Part shown: positions 47,874-62,346 of the stretch, piece by piece
Layout of the letters: each line of letters starts with the position of its first letter
How positions within the stretch are numbered: the stretch's first letter is position 1
From: Bretschneidera sinensis
Taxonomy: Eukaryota > Streptophyta > Magnoliopsida > Brassicales > Akaniaceae
DNA: 64,000 nucleotides
Assembly (NCBI GenBank): GCA_023935145.1
Contig: CM043704.1
Span: 91,716,373 to 91,780,372, forward strand
Direction: 5' to 3'
The notes under the pieces: model-generated
Database searches by the model: none
The model's input: only the letters and a program-made list of their open reading frames with translations
What the model was told of the DNA's origin: nothing
Position numbers and translations under genes: made by a program

Positions 47874-48779
47874 CCATTCATGTTGAATCATTAGGAATCA
47901 GAATTTCATTCGATTACATGATGATTTGTATGTGTTTTTGGATTTAACGATTCCGGGTATGGTGTTGTTAAATTTGAGAACAATTTTGGCTATTTTTTGT
48001 GTAATTTTTTGAAATTTGGTTGATTCAAAAGGTATTTAGGATTCGTTTAAAGAAAGTCATGAAATTGTATAATTTTTTTAGAATTTAGTTGATTTGCTGC
48101 CATAGATCAATTGAGAATTAAAAAATGAGAAAAATCCCTTCTGAATTGTCGAAAACGGAGTTTCAGAGGCCAAGATATGGTCGGGTGGCAACCTGGTTGG
48201 AGGTCAGGGATGACCAAAACATCGTGTCATTTCTCTGGGTTGAGAAAACGACGTGATGTTTTTTTTTAAATGACATGACGTTTTAAGGTAAGGGTGTTGA
48301 CTTCGGTTGACCAGCGTTGACTTTATTCCAAAAAAAAAAATTGGGATCAATTTTGGTGCAATTTAATTTTAAATATTGGTATGTTTATATATATATATTG
48401 GAATGAATTAATTGAAGCAACATGTCACAAAAGTGACTTCTCTTGTGGAAATTAATTTGTTTTGGAATATAAATGGTTGTGTGCATGTAACTTATGTGAA
48501 TATTGACCGACCCAAAGGAAGGTTGATATTTAACAGAATTGCATGGGCACTTTTGGTAATAAATATATGATGATTATTCGGTTTTTTCATGTGAACAATA
48601 CATCGGCCCAAAGGAAGATTTATTGTTCGACATGTTTCTTATTATCAGTGTTTGATTACTATGCCAAGATATCACTTACAAATTTATATTTTTTCCAAAG
48701 ACAAAATATTAATGGCGTGCCCGGTATCTTGAGATGGGATTTACCTCTATTTAAATTTTATTGTTATTTTTGTTATGAG
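47874..48779 (+). other. Leader of element E
   Basis: About 900 bases between primer site and gag. I see no ORF. It includes T-rich runs (48255-48265) and a TATATATATA stretch at about 48387. Confidence 0.5.
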
Positions 48780-49690
48780 TAAGTTTGTTTTTTCTGTTTG
48801 TTGTTTTCTGGATTCAACTACAACCACTCCTACTAATATTACTGCCATCATTAACTCTATTCCTATGCTAAATGCACAAATTTCAAGTCATAGCAAGAGA
48901 ACCTCTTGATAATTCTCAGAGTCATGGATCTCGACCTTGCATTAAGGGATGATTCTCCTACACCTCTTACGGATAAGAGTACCTCTGATGAAAAGAGGGA
49001 TATGGAAAAGTGGGAGAAATCAAATAGCTTGTGTATGATGATCATGAAGAAGGCCATTCTGGAAGCATTCAGGGGTACAATGTCTGAAAAGATTACTACG
49101 GCTAAAGAGTTCCTTGCAGACATTGAAAAAAGGTTTGTCAAGAACAAAAAGGCTGAAATTGGTACGCTCTTGACAAGTCTAATTTCAATGAGATACAAAG
49201 GCAGAGGCAATATCAAGGAGTACATCATCGAGATGTCTCATCTTGCTTCAAGGTTGAAAGCACTTAAGCTAGAACTTTCTGAGGACTTGCTAGTGCATCT
49301 AGTTCTGATATCCCTTCCGACACATTTTAGCCAGTTTAAGGTGAGCTACAATTATCAAAAAGAGACTTGGTCTTTGAATGAGCTCATCTCACACTGTGTT
49401 CAGGAAGAGGAAATTTTGAAGCAAGATAAGACAGAGAGTGCTCACCTGGCCTCAACCTCTAAAAACAAGGACAAGGAAAACAAAAGGAAGAAGGATAGGG
49501 AAACTGCAGATACGACACCTCAAAAGAAACAACAAAAGAAACCTGGTCAATCGGAAAGTATAGGTTGTTTCTTCTACGGTGTTGAAGGGCATATGAAGAA
49601 GCATTGCACCAACTACCATGCATGGCGTACTAAGAAAGGTGTGCTTCTTAATTTGATTTGGATTTTAATGAGACATTTATTGTACCATCT
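48780..49690 (+). pseudogene. Gag of element E
   Basis: A first piece ('TTNITAIINSIPML') is out of frame with the main part from 48924, which reads 'MDLDLALRDDSP', 'AEIGTLLTSLISMRYKG', 'LVLISLPTHFSQFKVSYN' and a Lys-rich linker. The knuckle reads 'CFFYGVEGHMKKHC', the second Cys of C-x2-C being Tyr. After 'KKGVLLNL' the text jumps to a sequence that normally follows the protease ('ETFIVPSF'). The protease with its Asp-Ser-Gly site is therefore deleted. Confidence 0.85.
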
Positions 49691-50800
49691 TTTAGATAGA
49701 ATTTGATTTCTATTTCTGCTTTGGACAAATCTAGTTATTTTTGTTCATTTAGGAATGGAAAATTTAGTTTGTTTCATGATTCAAAATTGATTGGTTCTGG
49801 TTCTTTGTCAGGTTATGATAATCTTTATTTGATTGATACAATTGTTTCATTTAATGAATCCCTGCAATTAAGTACACGAGGTATAAAGAGAAAATTAACC
49901 AATGAGAATTCGGTTGCATTGCGGCACAAGAGATTAGGTCATATCTCCAGACGGAAAATTGAAAGACTTATGTCAGACGAAATTCTAGACCCCCTAGATT
50001 TCATAGATTTTGATGTTTGTGTTAACTGCATAAAAGGGAAACAACCCAATTTAGGGAGATTTGAAGCCAACAGGACTTTGAATGTCTTAGAACTTATACA
50101 TACGGACATTTGTGGGCCATTCCCTACGGTTACTTGGAATGGTCAACAATATTTTATAATGTTCATGGATGATTATTCCAGATATGGCTACATATATGTC
50201 ATTCATGAAAAGTCACAATCACTAGATATGTTCAAAATTTTGAAGGCTGAAGTTGAGAACCAACTCAGCAAAAGGATCAAAACCGTCAGATCTAACCGTG
50301 GTGGTGAGTATAGGTGAACAACATCCAGGACCGTTTGCTAAATTCCTAGAGGAATGCGGTATCGTCCCACAGTACACTATGCCAGGTTTGTCTACTATGA
50401 ATGGTGTTGCTGAAAGACAAAACAGGACGCTTAAAGACATGGTAAGAAGTATGATTTATCATTCTACCTTACCAGAATCACTCTGGGGAGAAGTGCTTAA
50501 CACTGTAGTATATATCTTTAACAGGGTTCCAACTAAAGCGACTACCAAAACCCTTTATGAACTTTAGACGAGCAAGAAGCCTAGTTTAAAGCACTTGCAC
50601 ATTTGGGGATGTCCAGCTGAGGCAAGGACTTATAGGCCCAATGAAAAGAAACTGAACTCAAGAACTATGAGTTACTATTTTATTGGATACTCTGAAAGAT
50701 CCAAGGGGTACAAGTTTTATGATTCCACGACTAAGTCGATTTTCGAGTCGGGAAATGCCCGGTTCTTCGAGGATGTCTAGTTTGCGGGGGGAGATACAGT
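49691..50800 (+). pseudogene. Integrase of element E, catalytic Asp lost
   Basis: The zinc region 'HKRLGHISRRKIERL...CVNC' is intact. First Asp: 'ELIHTDICGPFP'. Second Asp: '[10 protein letters not shown]', an Asn where copia integrases have Asp. Glu: '[13 protein letters not shown]' is present. A frameshift near 50310 and stops at 50566 and 50778 interrupt it. The 'GKKP'-type and 'FVGYSE' C-terminal motifs are recognisable ('HIWGCPAEA', 'YFIGYSERSKGYKFYD'). Confidence 0.88.
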
Positions 50801-52640
50801 TAGGGACTTTGTCTTTGAAGAGGAATATGTTGATATTCCCATAGGTGTTATTGGCATTGATCAGGATTCCATTCCTGAATTTGCTCAAGACACAACAGAT
50901 CAAGACAATGTCGGAGAACCTCTCATTCAAGAAATTGTTCCAGAAGAACAAACTCTACCACCTCAAGAGCCTATGCCATTAAGAAGATCCACTAGAGAAA
51001 GGAGAAGTGCAGTACCAGATGACTACATTGTATTTCTTCAAGAATATGAGGTTGACATTGGAGTGATGGAAGATGATCCAATCAACTTCCGTCAAGCCAT
51101 GGAAAGTTCTAACTCTCAGAAGTGGATTGATACCATGAATGAGAAGATTAAGTCCATGAAGGACAATGATGTGTGGGATCTTATCCTATTGCCAGAAGGT
51201 GGGAAATCCATTGGTTGCAAATGGATATTTAATACCAAGAAGGATTCGAAAGGCGATATGGAAAGGTACAAGGCTTGTCTTGTTGCTAAGGGCTTTACAC
51301 AGAAAGAAGGCATCGATTATAAAGAGACTTTCTCTCTGGTTTCTTCGAAAGACTCTTTCAGGACTATTATGGAATTGGTGGTGCATTTCGATCTTGAGCT
51401 ACATCAGATGGATGTAAAGATAGCGTTTCTCAATGGTAACATTGATGAGATGATCTATATGGTGCAACTAGAAAACTTTGTGTCGGGAGACCCAAAGAAT
51501 ATGCTTTGTAAACTTAATCTATCTATGGGCTCAAGCAAGCATCTCGACAATGGTATTTCAAGTTTTATCAATTGATCATCTCGTTCGGTTTTGAGATGAA
51601 TTTGGTAGATGATTGTATATACCATAAGTTTTGTGTGAGCAAGTATAATTTTTTGGTTTTATATATCGATTACATTTTGCTTGCTAGTAATGATATAGGA
51701 TTATTGCACGAAACCAAGAGATTTCTAGCTAAGAATTTTGAGATGAAAGATCTTAGCGACGTCTCTTTTGTATTAGGCATAAAGATACACCGGGATCACT
51801 CTCGGGGTATTCTTGGATTATCACAAAAAGAACTATATCGAACAGGCTCTCAAGAGATATGGCATGCACGATTGCAAACCAGGTAGTACCAAGTTTAGTC
51901 TCAATCAGTGCCCTAAGAATGATTTTGAGGAAAAATAAATGCAGAAGATTCCTTATGCATCAGCAGTAGGAAGTCTGATGTATGTTCAGGTTTGTACGCA
52001 TCCGAATATTGCGTACATTGTTGGGATGTTGAATGGATGTTTAATTAATCTAGGAGTAGACCATTGGAAAGCAACCAAACGGGTCTTGCAGTACTTACAG
52101 AGAACAAAAGACTACATGCTCACGTATCAGAGGTCAAATCAGCTTGAGATCATTGGGTATACTGACTCCGATTTTGCTGGATGCCAAGATAGTATGAAAT
52201 CTATGTCGAGCTATGTTTACGTACTAGCTGGAGGTGTTGTCTCCTGAAATAGTGCTAAACAATCTCTTATAGCCTCTTCTACCATGGTGGCAGAGTTCAT
52301 AGTGTGTTATGAGGCGTCTAATCACGGAATATGACTGTGAAATTTTATCACGGGGCTGCGTATAGTGGACGGTATTGAAAGACTACTCAAGTTATTTTGT
52401 GACAATAAGTCAGCAGTTCTATATTCCAATAACAACAGGAGCTCGACAAAGTCAAAGCATATAGACATCAAGTTCCTAGTTGTTAAAGAAAGAGTTCAGA
52501 GTGGATAGTTATCTATAGAGCACATTGGTACAAATTCCATGATTGCGGATCCACTTACTAAGGGATTGCCACCCAACGTGTTTCATGAGCACATTGCTCA
52601 TATGGGTGTCATGTCATTTGAGAGTATTTAGTTTTAGTGG
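50801..52640 (+). pseudogene. RT and RNase H of element E, RT active site destroyed
   Basis: RT begins 'MPLRRSTRERRSAVPDDYIV'; 'GCKWIFNTKKDSKGDMERYKA' and 'LHQMDVKIAFLNG' follow, with the first Asp kept. The catalytic box reads 'LYIDYILLASND', so the second Asp of the Asp-Asp pair is Tyr. A frameshift near 51530 and others near 51830 and 51940 follow. RNase H shows 'GYTDSDFAGCQDSMKS' and, after frame changes, 'CDNKSAVLYSNN' and 'STKSKHIDIKFL' up to about 52640. Confidence 0.88.
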
Positions 52641-53560
52641 GAGTTTGATATTTTAGATGCTTTTTTGATGTAGACATAATTTCAGTTATTTCAGTTTATG
52701 GATATTTTAAAGTTATTTTCTGCAGAAATAAAGTTTTGGTTTATTTACACTCTGATTTTGGTATGGATTGATCTCACTAAGTCTTAAGGGTAGACCAGTT
52801 GGAAATAGGCATGTTAAGATCACATTGCATGAAATTTATGTGGTACACATCCTCATGATCCATGTCATTCAGTTGTATTGGCATACATGACCATTGATGG
52901 GTCGAGTTACGAAAGATATAATGAATGCTGCTTTGATCCTATGTTGGTATGATTGATAGACTGGATTGGTTATAGATACATTTCAGTAATCACAGCAAAG
53001 TAAAGCTCATATGATTATTATTTTATAATTCATAATTTTAAAGTTATACATATAGCCCAAGTGGAAGATTGTTGGATCCTTAATCCAACATTGGGCTTAT
53101 ATGTGAATAATTATGTGTTGTAGACTGTCATATAAGGTTAAGCTCATTTAAAGTGGTCTACTAAGGTTTAGGTAATTTGGGATTTAATGTATCTAATAGG
53201 GTGTGAGCCGTTAATGTGTAGAGACTTGAAGGTAATTTCTATTTTTATGATTGGTTAAAATAAAAATTACAAAAGATAACAGGGAAGTTATCTATTAATA
53301 GTGGTTATGGTCCCCATATCACACGTATTATTATTATTCTATTCTTTGACATCCCATCATCAGAGAGAGAGCAAGAGAAAACAAAAGATTCTCTAAGAGA
53401 ACGTGTTGATCTAGAAGATATACCACATGACTCTAGAGAGTAATTGATTGTCATGGATTCAGGTACACTTCCACATATTAATCTGTTCATTCTTGGTGAT
53501 TTAACATGAATGTTTCTTAGATTTTGAGAGATGTTTTACATCCAAAGATATTTTCTAACA

Positions 53561-54770
53561 TATTAAACTTGATATTCCTCTATGTTGTAAACAGAGTGTT
53601 ACAGATAAATATGGCAAACGGGTCGAGTCAACAAAATAGATATTTATACTTAATTAAAAAAATATTTTATTCGCATATAACAGGACTAAACGAGTTACAT
53701 TGTCAAATCCGTAAAAAATAATTAATAATAAATCAATGCTTAATTTTTTCATGCAATATGCAATGTTATTACTCTTAGTCCAAAAATTCAATCTTAAATG
53801 ATCTTAGACAATTGGTCCACATAGTTATTCTCACTAGTAATGTTTTATACCAAACTTTAGAAATTAAATTTTATATAATCACTTCATTTCATTATATTTT
53901 TCCAGGACAAATAAAAGTAAAATTTTATTGTGACTTGAAGAACAATGAAAAATTTACTATTCTTCTCGATTTTTTATTTAAAATTAATGAGATTACTCAC
54001 AACCATACATATCAACACATGTAAATTCATAACTAATTAATTACGATATAATTTATTTTATTTGATAGCTAGTAAATTAATTATTATCTCAATTTTAGAA
54101 AGCAAACTGTTTTTTTTTATAAAAATATATTTTTTCAAATCATTTTGGGCTGGGTTGTTTCTCGTTTTGGGTTTTCGGGTCTGATTCAGATCATTTTGAA
54201 TCTGGGTCACTCGTGTTAGGATCAGGTTGAGTTTTGGTCATATTATTTTGATGTCTTTTTGGGTCAGATCAAGTTTGGACCAGATCAGATTGGGTCAGAT
54301 TTTGCAACCTCTAGTTACATAACCAAAAACTAATTAAGAACATACATGGATAAAGTGAAATCTTAGGTAATTGATCATGTATTTCAGGGGTATTTATTGA
54401 ACCTAAAATCCTAACGGATGCGGATTTTTTTTTTTTTTTTTTTGTGGTTCACTGGTGGAGGGTAACAAACTCTTATATGGAGAATCAGGAGATAATCACT
54501 AAGACAAAAAACCTGGTAATGGACAAGAGTTTGTTACATGACTATAAATACCATACCATAGTTGTCCTTGAACAACTATACACTTAATTTAAAAAATAGT
54601 CATTAAGATCCTAATGGAACGAGAATGTTATTATCTATTAATCCTTAATTGTACCTTAAATTAGTATCTTACAATTCATTCTTTTCAAAATTAAGACTAT
54701 TGTTGTTGAAAGACAACTATGTTAAGGTATTTTAAGTCAGTGACAAACTCTAACCATAACAATTTTAGGG
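53561..54770. other. Intergenic between element E and PR-1, with possible DNA-transposon remnant
   Basis: The first 50 bases may be the rest of intron 6 and the edge of exon 6 of the SQE relic (compare CAGAGTGTTACAG with the CAGGGTGTAGAAG of the intact copy, antisense). From about 53612 (GGCAAACGGGTCGAGTC) to about 54315 (GGGTCAGATTTTGCAACC) the ends are loosely inverted, as in non-autonomous DNA transposons. The part 54140-54310 is rich in GGGTC/GATCA units. A T-run is at 54426-54444. No gene was seen. Confidence 0.35.
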
Positions 54771-54778
54771 TATAAATA
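54771..54778 (+). promoter_or_regulatory. TATA box of the PR-1 gene
   Basis: TATAAATA, 94 bases before the ATG at 54865, a normal spacing for a short-leader plant gene. Confidence 0.6.
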
Positions 54779-54864
54779 CCCATTATATATGCATATGATT
54801 TTAGGCTTTTTCATCAATCACCTAAGATTTTCACTTTGCGTTGTTTAATTAAGTGCAAACCAAA

Positions 54865-55498
54865 ATGAAGATGTTTAAGGTAATTTCAGTACAAACCCTT
54901 GTTTGTTGCTTGGCCTTAGCCTTCATCCTCCTTCCCAGCCCCCATGCCAACCAAGACGACTCACCACAAGCCTACGTCGCTGCTCACAACGCAGCGCGTG
55001 CAGCAGTAGGTATTGGTCCAATGACTTGGGACAATAAAGTTGCAGCCTACGCACAAAACTATGCAGAAACGTATTGGCGATCGCAATCTCGTTCATTCCG
55101 AAGGGCCATACAGCGAGAACATTGCGTTGAGCACAGGCAACCTTTCGGGCGCAGAAGCTGTGAAAATGTGGATTGATGAGAAGGCTGACTATGATTACAA
55201 ATCTAATACTTGTGTTGCAGGGAAGATGTGTGGGCACTATACCGAGGCGATATGGCGAAACTCAGTTCGTTTGGGGTGTGCTAAGTTGAGGTGCAATAAT
55301 GGTGGAACTTTCATTGGTTGCAACTATGATCCACCAGGCAATTTCATTGGAAAGAGACCTGACTCCTCCAATGATCCTGGAGTAACCAATAATGATGTCC
55401 CTATAGACAACACCGTTGTGCAGAATCTAGCAAAGATTTTGCATCATCACTGCAGAACTTCTTTTCCAACAAGAAAAATTAGATATATCAATTTATGA
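54865..55498 (+). pseudogene. PR1: PR-1-like CAP-domain secreted protein, frameshifted
   Basis: Single exon. ATG at 54865, signal peptide of about 28 residues ending 'PSPHA', then the CAP domain: '[21 protein letters not shown]' shortened here to its His-containing start, '[10 protein letters not shown]', '[18 protein letters not shown]' and '[17 protein letters not shown]'. PR-1 proteins are secreted to the apoplast and mark salicylate defence; their antimicrobial action is linked to sterol binding. One extra base in 'ACGTATTGG' (near 55070) throws the frame after 'YAQNYAET'. The first of six usual Cys is Arg ('GDRNLVHS'). A tail of about 40 residues extends beyond the normal end. It is either a pseudogene or an assembly error of one base. 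Confidence 0.85.
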
Positions 55499-55551
55499 TG
55501 AATAAGTTCTGTATCATCACAAAAAAAAAAAATTCTAATGAAAAAAAATTC

Positions 55552-55664
55552 TAATGATGAAAGAATTATGGGTACTTTAATTCATCTTTGTCTTCTTTGT
55601 AATATGAGACAATAATGATGAAAGAATTATGGCACGTTAATTCATCTTTGTTTTCTTTGTATTA
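55552..55664. repeat. Tandem duplication downstream of PR-1
   Basis: A unit of about 60 bases (AATGATGAAAGAATTATGG...) occurs twice, at about 55552-55611 and 55612-55664, with a few differences. It lies in the 3' flank of PR-1. Confidence 0.7.
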
Positions 55665-55668
55665 ATTA

Positions 55669-55757
55669 ACGGTTTGGATGGGCACGTGCACTACACGCAC
55701 CGGAGTGGAAACACATGATACCAGCACGTGTAATGCACACGACCATCTTAGCCGTCA
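55669..55757. repeat. Small foldback element with two CACGTG boxes
   Basis: The arms CGGTTTGGATGGGCACGTGC and, on the opposite strand, CGGCTAAGATGGTCGTGTGC pair over about 35 bases with mismatches around a short loop. CACGTG occurs at about 55683 and 55724. It could be a tiny MITE. CACGTG is the G-box core, so it might matter for nearby promoters, but that is inference. Confidence 0.5.
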
Positions 55758-55883
55758 ATTGCAAAAATGTGCAATTGAGGCTTGTAAAACCCTTTTGTTT
55801 TTTGGGGTTTAATAAGATTTTACCATTATTAAGTATGTTTTATAATTTTGATTTGCTATTTGTCCATCTCAACATAGGCAACA

Positions 55884-56315
55884 AAAGGAGTGGACTCAAG
55901 CCGAGCCGAGGCAAGCCCAAATACTAAGATGTTCAAGCTTGGCTCGACTTTAAATGAATAAGCTAGAGCTCGGTCAATTTTCTGATGACTCGAGCTCGGC
56001 TCGGTTCGAGCTCGATAACAAACGACTCTATTCGATTCTGAGTTCGAGCTCGAGCCTGAACTTTGGATTTTTCATTCGAGCTCGAGCTTGCACTCTAAGT
56101 TTAATAAATAAAAATATTAATATTAATATAAATATTGGCTCAGCTCGGCTCAAACTTGATAATAGCTTATCGAGCTTTTCGAATTGAATTTTAAGGTATT
56201 CGAGTTCCGCACCATAAGTTAATCAAACTTAATTTTCAAACTTAAGCTCGATAAAATCGAGTTTTGATCGAGGTCGAATAAGTCAATAAAAGCTCGGTTC
56301 ATGTCCACCCCTAAA
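55884..56315. mobile_element. MITE downstream of the intact SQE, proven by an empty site
   Basis: 432 bp flanked by CAACA (55879-55883 and 56316-56320). The paralogous flank of the third SQE copy has a single CAACA (62747-62751) and no insert. The ends are imperfect inverted repeats (AAAGGAGTGGAC and, inverted, TTTAGGGGTGGAC). The interior is full of GAGCTCGAGCTCGG-like palindromic text. No ORF. Confidence 0.85.
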
Positions 56316-56630
56316 CAACAGTATTGCATATCTCTGGCCTGTTAGTGAAGCAAGCATCGGTTATGGGATGAAAAATTATAATATAAATTTGTTCCCCCTT
56401 TTTATAACAAATCATAAACATCTAAAATACAATGTACATTGAAGAGAATCCTCTTCTTCAGCTTTCATGTAGAATGGATGCTGACATCATTTGTCATACT
56501 AAAGGGACATTACTGACACAGACTAAGCTCAAAAGAAAACAAACTATGTTATTCAATGAATAAAAAAAATTTCACTACTCACTTCTTTCCTCTAATTAAT
56601 TCGACAAATCTAATGTATCGGAAAATATTC

Positions 56631-59345
<2,715 letters not shown>

Positions 59346-59468
59346 CAAATATTGAGTAAAAAGAAATTTGGAGATGGGACTTCCTTCTTTTTCTTGTCTA
59401 TGCTCTCTCTTTCTCTCTTTATCTCTCTAGTTTGCTTGTGTTTGTGTTGCAGTTGGAACTTGGCGCAC

Positions 59469-59483
59469 TTTTTATAGCCCAAT
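59469..59483 (-). promoter_or_regulatory. TATA and CCAAT-type boxes of the intact SQE
   Basis: On the gene strand ATTGGGCTATAAAAAG: ATTGG (inverted CCAAT) next to TATAAAAA, about 125 bases before the ATG. Copy 1 has the TATA (42176-42183) but not the adjacent ATTGG. A CT/GA-rich tract (59399-59430) lies in the 5' leader. Confidence 0.6.
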
Positions 59484-61431
59484 AAGAAGCAGCTCGAACT
59501 TTGACTGACTCTACCATTGTTATTTTAACCATTAGGGGTCTGCTAGTGTTCAAAGTATTATAAAGAAATATAAAGAAGGGGTTTTGCTTTGAAATTTTAC
59601 CCAAATGAAGATTTTGTCAAGGTAAGACTGACTTCTTCAAAGAAATTAAATTTGGTAGGATATATGAAGATTGGTAAATGAGTACTAAAATATCTAGTAA
59701 AGTTAAGAATATTTTCAAGTTTCTTGAAAAACATAGCAGGGGCAGACAAATAGATCTAAAAGAGATGGGCAAAAACAAAACCCCAATCCAACAAGTAGAA
59801 GACAAAATACAGAACAAAACTCCAATAGCATATCATAAAAACTTTTGAGTTAAGAGCAAGATTTGGTCAGCTATGTTTCATTTTTGTTGACAATTTTTAT
59901 GTTTCATGATTATTTAAACTTAGACCTGTTCAAGCTAGTGGCATTTTCACTTTTGTCAATACATGTGTTTTTCATGACAACCCAAACATGACAGCCAACA
60001 ATATATAATACAAGAAAGCAAAATTGTCTTTCACAAATTTCAGTCAATCAACAAAAAAAACACAATCTTTTGTAAACCACGCTCAACCAAGTCATAAAAG
60101 AAAGAAGTTAAAAGACTAAAGACAAATGATAGTCTAACTACAGACAAGCAAACAAAACCATTAAAGTCGGTTTCCTAGAAGAAGAAAATTTAGTGTTACG
60201 ATTGAAACGAAGAGTCTTGTTTTTCAAATTATGTTTAAAATGTCTAAATTATTTAATTAAGCGATAAAAATAAAAATAAAAAAATCATTTTTCAATACTA
60301 AACGTATCCCAAAACTCCAAGAGCACGTTTGGGTAACAGTTTTCTGTTTTCAGTTTTCGAAAATGAAAACTAAAAACAGTTTTTTGATGTTTTACGAAGA
60401 AAACATGTTTGGATAACTGTAACTCGAAAACTGTTTCCAAAACAGAAAATAATGAAATGTTGTTTGAATAATGTTATTTTGAAAACTGTTTTGATACACC
60501 TTGTAATTATTTTTAGTTTTGAATTTAAATTTAAAATCTATATTAATTTTATTTCTCATATTTAATAAATATTTAAAAATAATTAATATTATTTAATTTT
60601 CAAAATTTTAATATTTTTTATATAAAATAGATGAAGAATAAAACAGAGAAGTGAACACCGATTTTATGGCAATTTTTTGAAAATTATGTTAAAAAACATC
60701 AATTTGGAGTTTTCAAAAAACAGTTTTTGAAAATTGGTTTTTCGAAAACTGTTTTAGAAAATTGCTTTTGAAAACTGTTTCTAAACATAGCCCAAAGTTT
60801 TCGATTTTCTCATCCAGATAGATTACCATTTCAATGACTACCTATTCATTTCCATTGAGCACTTCAATATCCTATATTTCAGTAAAAGTAGAAACATGTT
60901 TAAATTACAGAGAATTGAAAACAAAGCAGATTTAACTTTGGTTAATTATTAAGTTTAATTACATTTCTTGTCTCTGAATTATTGCTCGAGTTTCATTTTG
61001 ATCTCTTTTCTTTTGATCGTATCAATTTTAATGTTCAATTCTTTAATTCGTCTCTTACTAAGCCCCAACCCTTTTTTCTATTTTTTCATTTCTTTTTTAA
61101 AATTTGTATATAAAACATGGGTTCCGATTCTCTCAATTTTTAGATGAAACTTTATATTAGCCTTTTAATTGTTTTTGGATTGACAAGATTTTACCACCAA
61201 TAAAAATAATGTCATATCATCTTTTAAGAATCCAATAAAATGTATTGTTTACATGGTGTTATTTTTATTTAGTGATAAAATATTGTTCATCCCAAAACAT
61301 TTGAAGGGTTAAGATGAGTTTAAATTGATTCTGAAGTTTTTTCTCAAAATTGAGATAACCGAAATCCATAAAACAAAGAGAGAGAACTAAATATACAGCA
61401 AAAAAGTTATGTTCCACGATAATATTTTTTT
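59484..61431. other. Upstream region of the intact SQE, with a possible MITE
   Basis: No gene was recognised. 60325-60793 may be a MITE: its ends read GTTTGGGTAACAGTTTTC and, inverted, TTTGGGCTATGTTTAGAAACAG, and its interior repeats AACAGTTTTCGAAAA-like words in both directions. No target duplication was settled. The rest is AT-rich promoter-distal DNA. Confidence 0.4.
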
Positions 61432-62337
61432 GGGCAAATTACACCGCACTACCTCCAAATCTACTGAAATGACATTAGCATATCAAACCTTTTTAAAACC
61501 CACGATTCACCCCAAAATATCAATTTCCACCATCAAGCAGTCTCGAAATGAATTTTTTTTAAGGATTAAAATTTTAATTAGATATTACTTTTCATGATGA
61601 CCAAATTACCCATAGTGTTAAAATATCTCCAAATGATTATGATAAGTTTAATAATTCTATTTATCAATTATTTATCTCAAAATTGTTTATAACACAAAAT
61701 TTTATGTTATTTAAATTCATTTTTTCTATAAAAAAAAATAAAAGCATGCAGTACCATTTTAATTTTTAAAATAAAAAAATTTGTCTTTGATTTTTATTTT
61801 ATGATGGTCTTTGATATTTATTTATTTTAGATGTTAGGCTATTTAATTTTATAAAAAAACATATCAACAAACTTTTCATTCAAAATATTTAATTTTCTTT
61901 TTGATAATCTTTGCTTTTCATTTATTTGAAGATGCGATAAGCAATGATATCATAATATTTTTTAAAATATAAAATATATGAAGTAAGAAAATTATATCAT
62001 ATAATAGAATATAAATCCATTTAAAATATACTTTTAATAATTTCGAAAAAGAACAATAACAATTTTCTTTTTAAAAAAAACCCTAAAAAATCTTTGTTAA
62101 ATATATTTCACTCTTAATACTTCTATTTTTTTTAAAAGTAACATTTATGATACATGAGGGTACTTTTGTCATCATGAAAAGTAATATCCAATTAAAATAT
62201 TGATTCTTCAAAAAAATTCATTTTGAGGCTGGTTGATAGTGAAAATTTGTATTTTGAGGTGAATCATGTGTTTTAAAAAGGTTTGGTATGTTAGTATCAT
62301 TTCAGTAAACTTCAAGGTAGTGCAATGTAATTTGTCC
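61432..62337. mobile_element. Mutator-like MITE with inverted repeats of about 190 bp
   Basis: The left end GGGCAAATTACACCGCACTA and the right end, inverted, GGACAAATTACATTGCACTA start repeats that stay alignable for about 190 bases (to about 61620 and from about 62150). The 9-base flanks TATTTTTTT (61423-61431) and TATTTGTTT (62338-62346) differ at one position, as for a Mutator-type duplication. The interior is very AT-rich and non-coding. Confidence 0.85.
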
Positions 62338-62346
62338 TATTTGTTT

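Larger units (their letters stand above)
47372..53560 (+). mobile_element. Element E, decayed Ty1/copia retrotransposon
   Basis: LTRs are at 47372-47859 and 53070-53560, both TGTTGGAT...TTTTCTAACA and very alike. The primer-binding site TGGTATCAGAGC is at 47862-47873 (initiator-Met tRNA type) and a purine tract lies at about 53058-53068. Flanks are TATTG (47367-47371) and TATTA (53561-53565), a target duplication with one change. Order gag, (protease), integrase, RT, RNase H fits copia. Many C-to-T style stops (Trp to TAG, Glu to TAG) show long silence. Confidence 0.92.
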
